Source: an uncultured Oscillospiraceae bacterium
GTDB lineage: Bacteria > Bacillota > Clostridia > Oscillospirales > Acutalibacteraceae
Assembly (NCBI GenBank): GCA_905193585.1
Contig: CAJJPG010000013.1
Location: 1-25,732 of the forward strand
Length of the DNA stretch: 25,732 nucleotides
Direction: 5' to 3'
Shown: positions 7,693 through 14,333 of the stretch, piece by piece
Position numbering within the stretch: the first letter of the stretch is position 1
Layout: each line of letters begins with the position of its first letter
The notes under the pieces: generated by a model
Databases searched by the model: none
What the model was told of the DNA's origin: nothing
Seen by the model: the letters and a program-made list of their open reading frames with translations, nothing else
Position numbers and translations under genes: made by a program

Positions 7693-9870
7693 ATGAAAAT
7701 CATTAAAAGAAGCGGAGCGGAAGTCGATTTTGACCCCAAAAAGATTGAAATTGCGGTAAAAAAAGCCAATGAAAGCGTAGTTCCGAGCGAGCGTATGTCG
7801 GATATTCAGATAAAGCGCATAGCCGAAGACGTTGAAAGCGCGGCCGCAAATGTCAACCGTTCTTTAAGCGTTGAAGAAATACAGGATATGGTAGAGGACC
7901 AGATTATGAACCAGCGCGCCTTTGACGTTGCACGCAGATACATAACCTACCGTTATCAGCGCGCGCTTGTAAGAAAGGCGAATACTACCGACGAGCAGAT
8001 TTTAAGCCTTATTGAATGTAACAATGAGGAAGTAAAGCAGGAAAATTCAAATAAAAACCCCACTGTAAACAGCGTTCAGCGCGACTATATGGCGGGCGAG
8101 GTAAGTAAGGATATTACCAAAAGGCTTTTGCTTGATAACGATATAGTAGAAGCGCACGAGCAGGGAATAATCCATTTTCACGACGCAGACTATTTCGCCC
8201 AGCATATGCATAACTGCGACCTTGTAAACCTTGAGGATATGCTGCAAAACGGCACTGTTATAAGCGGCACCTTAATTGAAAAGCCGCACAGCTTTTCCAC
8301 CGCCTGCAATATTGCAACGCAGATTATAGCGCAGGTGGCTTCCTGTCAGTACGGCGGGCAGAGCATAAGCCTGGCGCACTTAGCCCCCTTTGTTGATATA
8401 AGCCGCAAAAAAATATATACCGAGGTTTTAGAAGAATTCCGCGAGGCGGGAACGGATATTTCCCCCGAAAAGGCGCGCGAAATAACCGAAAAGCGCCTGC
8501 TTAACGAGGTAAGCAAGGGCGTACAGATGATTCAGTATCAAGTGGTTACGCTTATGACTACCAACGGTCAGGCGCCGTTTGTTACGGTATTTATGTACCT
8601 GAACGAGGCAAAAAACGAGCAGGAAAAGCGCGATTTGGCGCTTATTATAGAGGAAGTTTTAAAGCAGCGCTATCAGGGTGTTAAAAACGAAAAAGGCGTG
8701 TGGATAACGCCGGCTTTCCCCAAGCTTATTTATGTGCTTGAGGATGACAACATAACCGAGGACGGCGAGTACTGGTACTTAACAAAGCTTTCGGCAAAGT
8801 GCACCGCAAAGCGTATGGTGCCCGACTACATTTCCGAAAAGGTTATGCTTAAAAACAAGATCGATAAAAACGGCGAGGGTCACTGCTACACCTGCATGGG
8901 CTGCCGCAGCTTTTTAACCCCTTATGTGGATGAAAACGGCAAGCCTAAGTATTACGGGCGTTTCAACCAGGGCGTTGTCACCGTAAATTTGGTTGATATA
9001 GGTCTTTCGGCTCAGGGCGATATGGATAAATTCTGGAAGATATTTGATGAGCGTATGCAATTATGCCACAGGGCGTTGCAGGCGCGTCATGAAAGACTTA
9101 CCGGCACCGTATCGGACGCGGCGCCTATCCTTTGGCAATACGGCGCGCTTTTGCGCCTTAAAAAGGGCGAGACTATCGATAAATATCTCCACGGCGGCTA
9201 TTCTACGCTGTCTCTCGGTTATGCGGGGCTGTGGGAATGTGTTTACAGCATGATAGGTAAAAAGCTTACCGAACCCGAGGGCGAGGAATTCGGACTTGAA
9301 ATAATGAAAAAGCTCAACGAGTACACAGCAAAGTGGAAAGAGGCTGAAAATATTGATTACTCGCTTTACGGCACGCCGCTTGAGAGCACTACATATAAGT
9401 TTGCAAAATGTCTGCAAAAGCGTTTCGGCATAATAAAGGGCGTTACCGATAAAAACTATATAACCAACAGCTACCACGTTCACGTTACCGAGAATATTGA
9501 CGCGTTTGATAAGCTGGCGCTTGAGGCAAAGTTCCAGGCACTTTCTCCCGGCGGCGCTATCTCTTATGTAGAGGTGCCGGATATGCAGAACAATATCGAC
9601 GCGGTAATAGCGGTTATGAAGTTTATTTACGATAATATAATGTATGCCGAGCTTAACACAAAGAGCGACTATTGCCAGGTTTGCGGGTATGACGGCGAGA
9701 TTGAAATAAGCGAAAACGACGACGGCAAGCTGGTTTGGAAATGCCCGAATTGCGGCAATACCGACCAGGACAAAATGAACGTTGCCCGCAGAACCTGCGG
9801 ATATATCGGCACACAGTTCTGGAATCAGGGCAGAACACAGGAAATTAAGGAAAGAGTTTTACATCTTTAA
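7693..9870 (+). CDS. nrdD: Anaerobic ribonucleoside-triphosphate reductase (class III)
   Basis: This oxygen-sensitive glycyl-radical enzyme reduces ribonucleoside triphosphates to deoxy forms for DNA synthesis. The 725 residues fit the family. An N-terminal ATP-cone (about residues 1-92, starting MKIIKRSG) is the allosteric site. The body follows, with the active-site cysteine C404 in the finger-loop motif MGCRSFL. The C-terminal four-cysteine zinc site is C661, C664, C684 and C687. The radical-bearing glycine is Gly703 in RRTCGYIG. The start has AAGGGG about 8 nt upstream. Two further cysteines (C398 and C401, in CYTCMGC) precede C404. The activase gene nrdG follows immediately, as expected. 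An anaerobic lifestyle is implied; whether the genome also has an aerobic reductase cannot be seen here. Confidence 0.97.
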   Translation: MKIIKRSGAEVDFDPKKIEIAVKKANESVVPSERMSDIQIKRIAEDVESAAANVNRSLSVEEIQDMVEDQIMNQRAFDVARRYITYRYQRALVRKANTTDEQILSLIECNNEEVKQENSNKNPTVNSVQRDYMAGEVSKDITKRLLLDNDIVEAHEQGIIHFHDADYFAQHMHNCDLVNLEDMLQNGTVISGTLIEKPHSFSTACNIATQIIAQVASCQYGGQSISLAHLAPFVDISRKKIYTEVLEEFREAGTDISPEKAREITEKRLLNEVSKGVQMIQYQVVTLMTTNGQAPFVTVFMYLNEAKNEQEKRDLALIIEEVLKQRYQGVKNEKGVWITPAFPKLIYVLEDDNITEDGEYWYLTKLSAKCTAKRMVPDYISEKVMLKNKIDKNGEGHCYTCMGCRSFLTPYVDENGKPKYYGRFNQGVVTVNLVDIGLSAQGDMDKFWKIFDERMQLCHRALQARHERLTGTVSDAAPILWQYGALLRLKKGETIDKYLHGGYSTLSLGYAGLWECVYSMIGKKLTEPEGEEFGLEIMKKLNEYTAKWKEAENIDYSLYGTPLESTTYKFAKCLQKRFGIIKGVTDKNYITNSYHVHVTENIDAFDKLALEAKFQALSPGGAISYVEVPDMQNNIDAVIAVMKFIYDNIMYAELNTKSDYCQVCGYDGEIEISENDDGKLVWKCPNCGNTDQDKMNVARRTCGYIGTQFWNQGRTQEIKERVLHL

Positions 9871-9888
9871 TTTTCAATTCAAATTAAA

Positions 9889-9915
9889 AAAGGGCGGTGC
9901 TTTGCACCGTCCCTT
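9889..9915 (+). repeat. Intercistronic hairpin between nrdD and nrdG
   Basis: An inverted repeat (AAAGGGCGGTGC, TTT loop, GCACCGTCCCTT) forms a stem of about 12 bp with one G-T pair and one mismatch. It is followed by TTAATAC rather than a T-run, so it is a weak terminator at best. It could set the nrdD:nrdG ratio by attenuation or by protecting nrdD mRNA 3' ends. That role is inferred. Confidence 0.6.
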
Positions 9916-9938
9916 AATACTGTCACAGGGGTTTTATA

Positions 9939-10478
9939 ATGAATTACGCGGCGCTTAAAAAATTTGATATTGCAAACGGTCCGGGCGTCCGCGTTTCTCT
10001 TTTTGTGAGCGGTTGCCGCCACAGGTGCAAAAACTGCTTTAATAAAGAGGCGTGGGATTTTTCCTACGGCAAACCCTTTACAGAGAATACCGAGCAGGAA
10101 ATACTGACCGCGCTTTCAGCCGACTATATAACCGGACTGTCGCTTTTGGGCGGCGAGCCGTTTGAGCCGGAAAACAAATCGGTGCTTGCCGGATTTTTAA
10201 AAAAAGTAAAAGAAAAATTCCCTGAAAAAACCATATGGTGCTATACGGGTTTTGAATTTGAAAAATTAAGCGACCCCGAATCTATGGAAATGCTCAAATA
10301 TATAGACGTTTTGGTGGACGGCAGATTTATAGAAGAAAAGAAAAGCCCGGCGCTTATATTCCGCGGTTCTTCGAATCAGCGCATAATAGACGTTCAAAAA
10401 ACACTTAAAAAAGGCGAAATTGTTTGGCTTGACGGCGTTTGGGAAAGAGCGGTCGGCAGCGGAAATATTTACGAATAA
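9939..10478 (+). CDS. nrdG: Anaerobic ribonucleotide reductase activating protein (radical SAM)
   Basis: This radical-SAM enzyme uses a 4Fe-4S cluster and S-adenosylmethionine to create the glycyl radical on NrdD. The 179-aa length is within the family range. The cluster motif C-x3-C-x2-C is at C26, C30 and C33 (GCRHRCKNCF). It is preceded by the N-terminal KFDIANGPGVRVSLFVSG block typical of NrdG and PflA activases. The LLGGEPF motif (GGE, SAM binding) follows near residues 67-73. The start is set by CAGGGG about 7 nt upstream. Pairing with nrdD, 68 nt upstream, distinguishes it from pyruvate formate-lyase activase, which is longer. Confidence 0.95.
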   Translation: MNYAALKKFDIANGPGVRVSLFVSGCRHRCKNCFNKEAWDFSYGKPFTENTEQEILTALSADYITGLSLLGGEPFEPENKSVLAGFLKKVKEKFPEKTIWCYTGFEFEKLSDPESMEMLKYIDVLVDGRFIEEKKSPALIFRGSSNQRIIDVQKTLKKGEIVWLDGVWERAVGSGNIYE

Positions 10479-10496
10479 ACATAAGGAATGATAAAA

Positions 10497-10937
10497 ATGA
10501 AAGTAAATTTTAAAAAGCTTGATAAAAACGCGCACGCCCCCACCTACGGCTCGCTTTCAGCCGCGGGAGCGGATATTTACGCCCTGACCCACGGTGAGAC
10601 CGTAAGCATTGCGCCGGGCGAAACGGTAATGATTCACACCGGCTTTGCGGTTGAAATTCCCGAGGGCTACGCGGGGCTTATATATGCCCGCAGCGGCATA
10701 GCCACAAAGCGCGGCTTAGCGCCCGCAAATAAGGTCGGCGTTATTGACAGCGACTACCGCGGCGAAATTATGGTATCACTCCATAATCACTCGGGGCAGA
10801 CCCAAGAAATTGCCGACGGCGAAAGAATAGCGCAGCTTGTTATAACCCCGTTTTTAAGGGTTGAATTTACAGAGGCAGACGAGCTTTCCGATACCGTGCG
10901 CGGTGCGGGCGGATTCGGCTCGACCGGAAAAATTTGA
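10497..10937 (+). CDS. dut: Deoxyuridine 5'-triphosphate nucleotidohydrolase (dUTPase)
   Basis: It hydrolyses dUTP to dUMP and pyrophosphate, keeping uracil out of DNA and supplying the thymidylate precursor. All five trimeric-dUTPase motifs are present in order: AAGADIYA (22-29), ARSGIATKRG (64-73), GVIDSDYRGE (81-90), GERIAQLVI (108-116) and the C-terminal RGAGGFGSTG arm (135-144). I start at the ATG at 10497 (146 aa) because AAGGA lies 9 nt before it. An ATG at 10488 directly abuts that ribosome site and would add only three residues. It is the last gene of the nrd operon, starting 18 nt after nrdG, so dUTP removal is tied to dNTP synthesis. Confidence 0.95.
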   Translation: MKVNFKKLDKNAHAPTYGSLSAAGADIYALTHGETVSIAPGETVMIHTGFAVEIPEGYAGLIYARSGIATKRGLAPANKVGVIDSDYRGEIMVSLHNHSGQTQEIADGERIAQLVITPFLRVEFTEADELSDTVRGAGGFGSTGKI

Positions 10938-10969
10938 AATTTATTATAATGAGATTTTGATATTTCAGT

Positions 10970-11004
10970 GGGGCAAGCCTTACGGCTTGCCCCTGCTGTT
11001 TTTT
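10970..11004 (+). terminator. Intrinsic terminator of nrdD-nrdG-dut
   Basis: A perfect 10-bp stem, GGGGCAAGCC / GGCTTGCCCC, with a TTAC loop is followed five bases later by six T residues (10999-11004). It separates the nrd operon from the convergent DUF4097 gene. On the opposite strand no T-run follows, so it appears one-directional. Confidence 0.88.
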
Positions 11005-11011
11005 CGGATAT

Positions 11012-11977
11012 TCAGTTGATTTTTATTTCAATATCGCCGGTATCTGTCTTGATTTCACATCTGCCGCCGACCGACGTTTCAGGAACGTCAATTCTGCCTG
11101 TACCCGTCTCGGTAATAAACACCTTATCCGTAAGCAGGCTGCCCGTTACATCGCCGGTGCTTGTTTTTACATACAGCTCGGCAGCGTCGCAGCCCTTGAA
11201 TTTCACATTGCCCGTGCTCCTTTTAATTGAGAGTTTATTTTCGGCAATCACGCGATTCAGGAATATTCTTCCCGTAGTTCCGTCCGATATAATGTTTTTG
11301 CAGGAAACATCGGCTAAATCTGTCTCCCCGGTTGATACGCCTACGGTAATATCGCCTGTGCAGGTAACGCCCGAAACCGTAATTTTGCCCGTAGCAACCG
11401 CAAGGTCAAGGTCGCCTGCGGATGTATCCTTGGCACTGATATTCCCCGTGCTTGTTTTGATTTTGACTTCCTTACGCGCGGCGGCTGAAAAATCAACATC
11501 GCCCGTGCTCAAAGAAATATCGGCGCTTTCAAACGTAAAACCTCTCGGTATTTCAACATTACCCGTGCCGTCTTTAACTGAAAGCGTGCTATATTCCGTA
11601 TTCGGCAAATAAACCGTTATTTTGGGAGAGCCGAAGTAAAAACCGATATAATCGTAAAGGGATTTTTGTTCGTTTACTTTAACGGTAAGCGTGCCGTTTT
11701 CAACGGTGACTGAGTGCTTTGCGTTCTCTTCCTCATAACATTCCACACTGCATTTTCCGTCATTCGAAAGGGCGAATACAATATTCGCGGTATCGGTTAC
11801 CAAAGATATATTACCGAACGGCTCGGTTACATCATGCGTATTCGTTTCAAACCTGACCGTTGAAAGTTTTGCAAAATCCCACCCGAGCGTTGACATAACG
11901 CCCGCAAAAAGAATACAGCCTATAAGTATAAGCGAAGCCGCGGTTATAAGCCATGCTTTTGTTGACTTTTTCATCAT
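11012..11977 (-). CDS. Membrane-anchored DUF4097 beta-repeat protein
   Basis: The function is unknown; the family is predicted to form an extracytoplasmic beta-helix and is often called a putative adhesin. The start is the ATG at 11977 (321 aa), which overlaps the upstream stop as ATGA and has GGAG 5 nt before it. An ATG at 11974 is nearly as good. Residues 8-30 form one hydrophobic helix. A lipobox-like L-I-G-C ending at Cys21 sits inside it, but the hydrophobic stretch continues after the cysteine, which favours a membrane anchor over a lipoprotein. The rest carries about nine repeats of the form (S/T/D)TG(D/N/K/R)-hydrophobic, roughly 20 residues apart, ending in DTGDIEIKIN. It is the last gene of a PadR operon, which suggests an envelope-stress or surface role (inference). 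Confidence 0.85.
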   Translation of the reverse strand: MMKKSTKAWLITAASLILIGCILFAGVMSTLGWDFAKLSTVRFETNTHDVTEPFGNISLVTDTANIVFALSNDGKCSVECYEEENAKHSVTVENGTLTVKVNEQKSLYDYIGFYFGSPKITVYLPNTEYSTLSVKDGTGNVEIPRGFTFESADISLSTGDVDFSAAARKEVKIKTSTGNISAKDTSAGDLDLAVATGKITVSGVTCTGDITVGVSTGETDLADVSCKNIISDGTTGRIFLNRVIAENKLSIKRSTGNVKFKGCDAAELYVKTSTGDVTGSLLTDKVFITETGTGRIDVPETSVGGRCEIKTDTGDIEIKIN

Positions 11978-12573
11978 GCTGTCTCCTTTCCTATAAAGCA
12001 ATTCTTTATACATACCGCAAATTTCTTTGTAAGTATTAAAATGCCTTTCGTTACTTCCTTACAGCCGCAAAACATAAGGATTGAGAATCCCGCGCAAACA
12101 AGTCCTGCCGAGAGCGTGACCAAACCCTGCGCACCGCTGCCGCCCGCAATGAAAAAAATACACGTCGGCACGCTGACCACGGCACAAACCGCAAGCGATA
12201 CAAAAACCGCCCACAAAGAAACGATTACCGCCCACAGCGAAATGTAAACTGCAAAAATTACGGAGGCTGCGGCAATTGCTAACGAAAGCCATATCGGTGA
12301 GCCGAGCGCTATGAGCACGATTTCCCACGCTTTCAGCCGTCTTTTGGGTCTTATTCTCTCTTTGGCGATTTTTGCAAGGGGAGTGTCAGCTACCGTTTGG
12401 GCTACAATTCCATTAACATCGCCGACTGCCGAAACCGCCTCCTCTTCCGAAAGCCCATCTTCTGTTCTGTCGTCAATCATTTCGCCGTAAAATGCCAAAC
12501 GCTCCTCAATATCATCCTGCGGCAATCCGTGCAGACCTTTCCGCAGAGCGCCGAGAAATTCCGATTTATTCAT
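11974..12573 (-). CDS. DUF1700 integral membrane protein
   Basis: The N-terminus matches the DUF1700 / HAAS-type helical domain found beside PadR regulators (MNKSEFLGALRKGLHGLP, then IEERLAFYGEMIDDR and the LSEEEAV-x3-GDV motif). Several hydrophobic segments follow, at about residues 83-105, 107-135 and 140-165. I start at the ATG at 12573 (199 aa) because AAGGAGG lies 9 nt before it; the ATG at 12582 directly abuts that site. The start lies 8 nt inside the padR frame, and its TGA overlaps the next start, so the three genes are translationally coupled. Family members are thought to pass a signal between membrane and PadR partner, but the biochemistry is unknown. Confidence 0.85.
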   Translation of the reverse strand: MNKSEFLGALRKGLHGLPQDDIEERLAFYGEMIDDRTEDGLSEEEAVSAVGDVNGIVAQTVADTPLAKIAKERIRPKRRLKAWEIVLIALGSPIWLSLAIAAASVIFAVYISLWAVIVSLWAVFVSLAVCAVVSVPTCIFFIAGGSGAQGLVTLSAGLVCAGFSILMFCGCKEVTKGILILTKKFAVCIKNCFIGKETA

Positions 12574-12886
12574 TGCCGTCATCCTCCTTGGTTACAAATT
12601 TATAAATTGCTAAAATTTCTTTCCACTCGTCCTTAAACTCATTAATGCGCCTGAGCCCCGCTTCGGTAATATGGTAATATTTCCTGAGTCTGCCGCCGTG
12701 TTCCGCAGTGCGGACGGTCAGCATATCGGCTGTTTCAAGACGTTTCAGAATAGTATACAGGGTAGATTCGGAAAGCTCAATATACGGCTTCATGTCTTTT
12801 ATTATCTTATAGCCGTATGAGTCCTCGCTCTTTATGGCCGCTAAAACGCAGACGTCCAAAAGCCCCCGCTTTAATTGAATATCCAT
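12566..12886 (-). CDS. PadR-family transcriptional regulator
   Basis: This is a 106-aa winged-helix protein of the short PadR subfamily. The signature runs through the whole chain: RGLLDVCVLAAI at the start, DSYGYKIIKDM, the recognition-helix region ESTLYTILKRLE, the wing GGRLRKYYHITEAG, and a short dimerisation helix. GGGAGG precedes the ATG by 6 nt. It is the first gene of an operon with DUF1700 and DUF4097, a frequent Firmicutes arrangement in which PadR represses its own operon until an envelope-related or ligand signal arrives. The ligand here is unknown. A palindrome covering the -10 of this promoter is a candidate binding site. Confidence 0.93.
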   Translation of the reverse strand: MDIQLKRGLLDVCVLAAIKSEDSYGYKIIKDMKPYIELSESTLYTILKRLETADMLTVRTAEHGGRLRKYYHITEAGLRRINEFKDEWKEILAIYKFVTKEDDGNE

Positions 12887-12906
12887 ACAATACCTCCCTT
12901 AACGTT

Positions 12907-12927
12907 ATACATCATATCACGAAGTAT
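12907..12927. promoter_or_regulatory. Candidate PadR operator (imperfect palindrome)
   Basis: A 21-bp imperfect palindrome reads ATACATCATATC on one arm and is matched by GAAGTAT on the other (7 of 10 arm positions symmetrical). It covers the -10 box of the padR promoter, where a repressor would block RNA polymerase. Binding is inferred from position and symmetry. Confidence 0.4.
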
Positions 12928-12939
12928 TAATTTTGTCAA
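12911..12939 (-). promoter_or_regulatory. Promoter of padR-DUF1700-DUF4097
   Basis: On the minus strand a consensus TTGACA (12934-12939), a 17-bp spacer and TATGAT (12911-12916) with an upstream TGA form a strong extended -10 promoter. The predicted start, near 12904, leaves a leader of only about 18 nt. Such a strong core promoter fits control by repression. Confidence 0.85.
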
Positions 12940-13029
12940 TAGCCTTTTTAATTTTGTTACGCTTGTTATTGCAATTTGCCCTCAGCGGCAGTCATTGTAA
13001 TTAAGATAACATTATATAAATATTAACAG

Positions 13030-13058
13030 TTGCGGCGGAGCGCAAAATGTGTTATTAT
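13030..13058 (+). promoter_or_regulatory. Candidate promoter of the murI-argS-lon gene run
   Basis: TTGCGG (13030-13035), a 17-bp spacer and TATTAT (13053-13058) lie about 30 bp before murI. The -10 matches 5 of 6 consensus bases; the -35 is weak (3 of 6). No better candidate was seen in the gap after padR. Confidence 0.5.
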
Positions 13059-13089
13059 AAACTGGAATATGAAATAAGGGGTTGATTGC

Positions 13090-13911
13090 ATGGCGGACGG
13101 TCGTGCAATAGGGGTCTTCGATTCGGGTCTCGGCGGGCTTACCGTGGCGCGGGAGCTTATACGGGAACTGCCGCACGAGGATATTACCTACTTTGGCGAT
13201 ACCGCGAGGGTGCCTTACGGCAACCGCAGCCGCGAGACTATAAGAAAATACGCGGCGGAAGACGAAAACTTTTTACTGCGGCACAACGTAAAACTCATAG
13301 TAGCCGCCTGCGGAACGGTATCATCCGTTGCGGCGGACAGTGCGAAGAAACTTCCCGTGCCTTTTTTTGAAATGGTGACCTACGCGGCGGCGACAGCGGC
13401 GGCAGCTACGAAAAACGGCAAAATAGGGGTTATAGGCACGCCGGCTACCGTGAACAGCGGCAGCCACAAAAGGGAAATACTTAAATTAAAGCCTGACGCG
13501 GAAATAATCGCGTGCAGCTGCCCGCTTTTTGTGCCGCTTGTAGAGGAGGGCTGGTTTTCGCCCGATGACGAGGTGGTAAAGGGAACGGTTGCCCGCTACC
13601 TTGAGCCTGTAAAGGCGGCGGGGGTAGACACGCTGATACTCGGCTGCACCCACTACCCGGTGCTTGAAAGTGCCGTAAGAAACTTTATGGGCGCGGGCGT
13701 TACGCTTATAAACCCCGGCGTTGCGGTGGCGCAGGCGGTGGAAAGCTATCTTAAAAAAGCGGGCGCGGCAAACGAAACCGAGGAAAACGGAACGCACCGA
13801 TTTTTTGTTACCGATAAGCCGGGTTCTTTCAAGAAAACCGCTTCGGTGCTTTTGGGTGAGGAAATAGACGACCGAAAGGTTGAACAGGTGGATTTGAACA
13901 GTTTATGTTAA
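13090..13911 (+). CDS. murI: Glutamate racemase
   Basis: It interconverts L- and D-glutamate, supplying D-glutamate for peptidoglycan precursors in the cytoplasm. At 273 aa it has the normal length. The N-terminal GVFDSGLGGLTV block, YFGDTARVPYG and the two catalytic cysteines are present: Cys74 in VAACGTVSS and Cys186 in LGCTHYP. The usual ACNTA motif around the first cysteine reads ACGTV, so the conserved Asn is Gly75. The remaining motifs (IGTPATVNSG, SCPLFVPLVEEG) are intact, so activity is still likely. AAGGGG lies about 8 nt before the ATG. The last codons overlap the next gene by 7 nt, indicating coupled translation with the DUF1934 gene. Confidence 0.93.
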   Translation: MADGRAIGVFDSGLGGLTVARELIRELPHEDITYFGDTARVPYGNRSRETIRKYAAEDENFLLRHNVKLIVAACGTVSSVAADSAKKLPVPFFEMVTYAAATAAAATKNGKIGVIGTPATVNSGSHKREILKLKPDAEIIACSCPLFVPLVEEGWFSPDDEVVKGTVARYLEPVKAAGVDTLILGCTHYPVLESAVRNFMGAGVTLINPGVAVAQAVESYLKKAGAANETEENGTHRFFVTDKPGSFKKTASVLLGEEIDDRKVEQVDLNSLC

Positions 13912-14333
13912 AGGATGTTTTGATAAATATTAAAGGAACGCAAGGCGCTGAGAATGAAGAGGATGTTATTGAGCTTACTACGGACGGGCGCTTTGGCGAG
14001 AAAAACGGCGGGTTTTACATAACCTACGATGAAAGCGAAATGATAGGGATAGATAATGTTAAAACCAGCCTTTATATAAAGCCCGATAATTCGGTGATAT
14101 TGCAGCGCAGCGGCGCGATAGACAGCCGCCTGATAGTGGAAAACGGCAAGCGCAGCGTTTGCTATTACAACACGCCGGCGGGCGAAATGCTTATAGGTAT
14201 ATTCGGTGAAAAGGTAGAGCATAATTTGAAAAAGAACGGCGGCAGCCTTTCGCTGAAATACACAATAGATCAGAATTTGAATTTTATAAGCCGTAACACG
14301 GTTAAAATAACAGTCAGAGAGGTTAAAAAATAA
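13905..14333 (+). CDS. DUF1934 (YwiB-like) beta-barrel protein
   Basis: This 142-aa soluble protein is of unknown biochemical function. It matches the DUF1934/YwiB family by its opening (DVLINIKGTQ), by the central YxxYDESEMIGIDNVKTSL-type block, by the CYYNTPAGEMLIGIFG stretch, and by its position directly before argS, as with B. subtilis ywiB and argS. The fold is expected to be a lipocalin-like barrel, which hints at ligand binding (family knowledge; no ligand known). It overlaps murI by 7 nt at the start and shares one base with argS (TAATG) at the end. No signal peptide or membrane segment is present. Confidence 0.85.
   Translation: MLKDVLINIKGTQGAENEEDVIELTTDGRFGEKNGGFYITYDESEMIGIDNVKTSLYIKPDNSVILQRSGAIDSRLIVENGKRSVCYYNTPAGEMLIGIFGEKVEHNLKKNGGSLSLKYTIDQNLNFISRNTVKITVREVKK

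Noticed and set aside
13030..13045. TTGCG/CGCAA inverted repeat before murI as an operator
   Set aside because: Only 5 bp with a 6-nt gap, and it lies over the weak -35 candidate, so it is within chance expectation.
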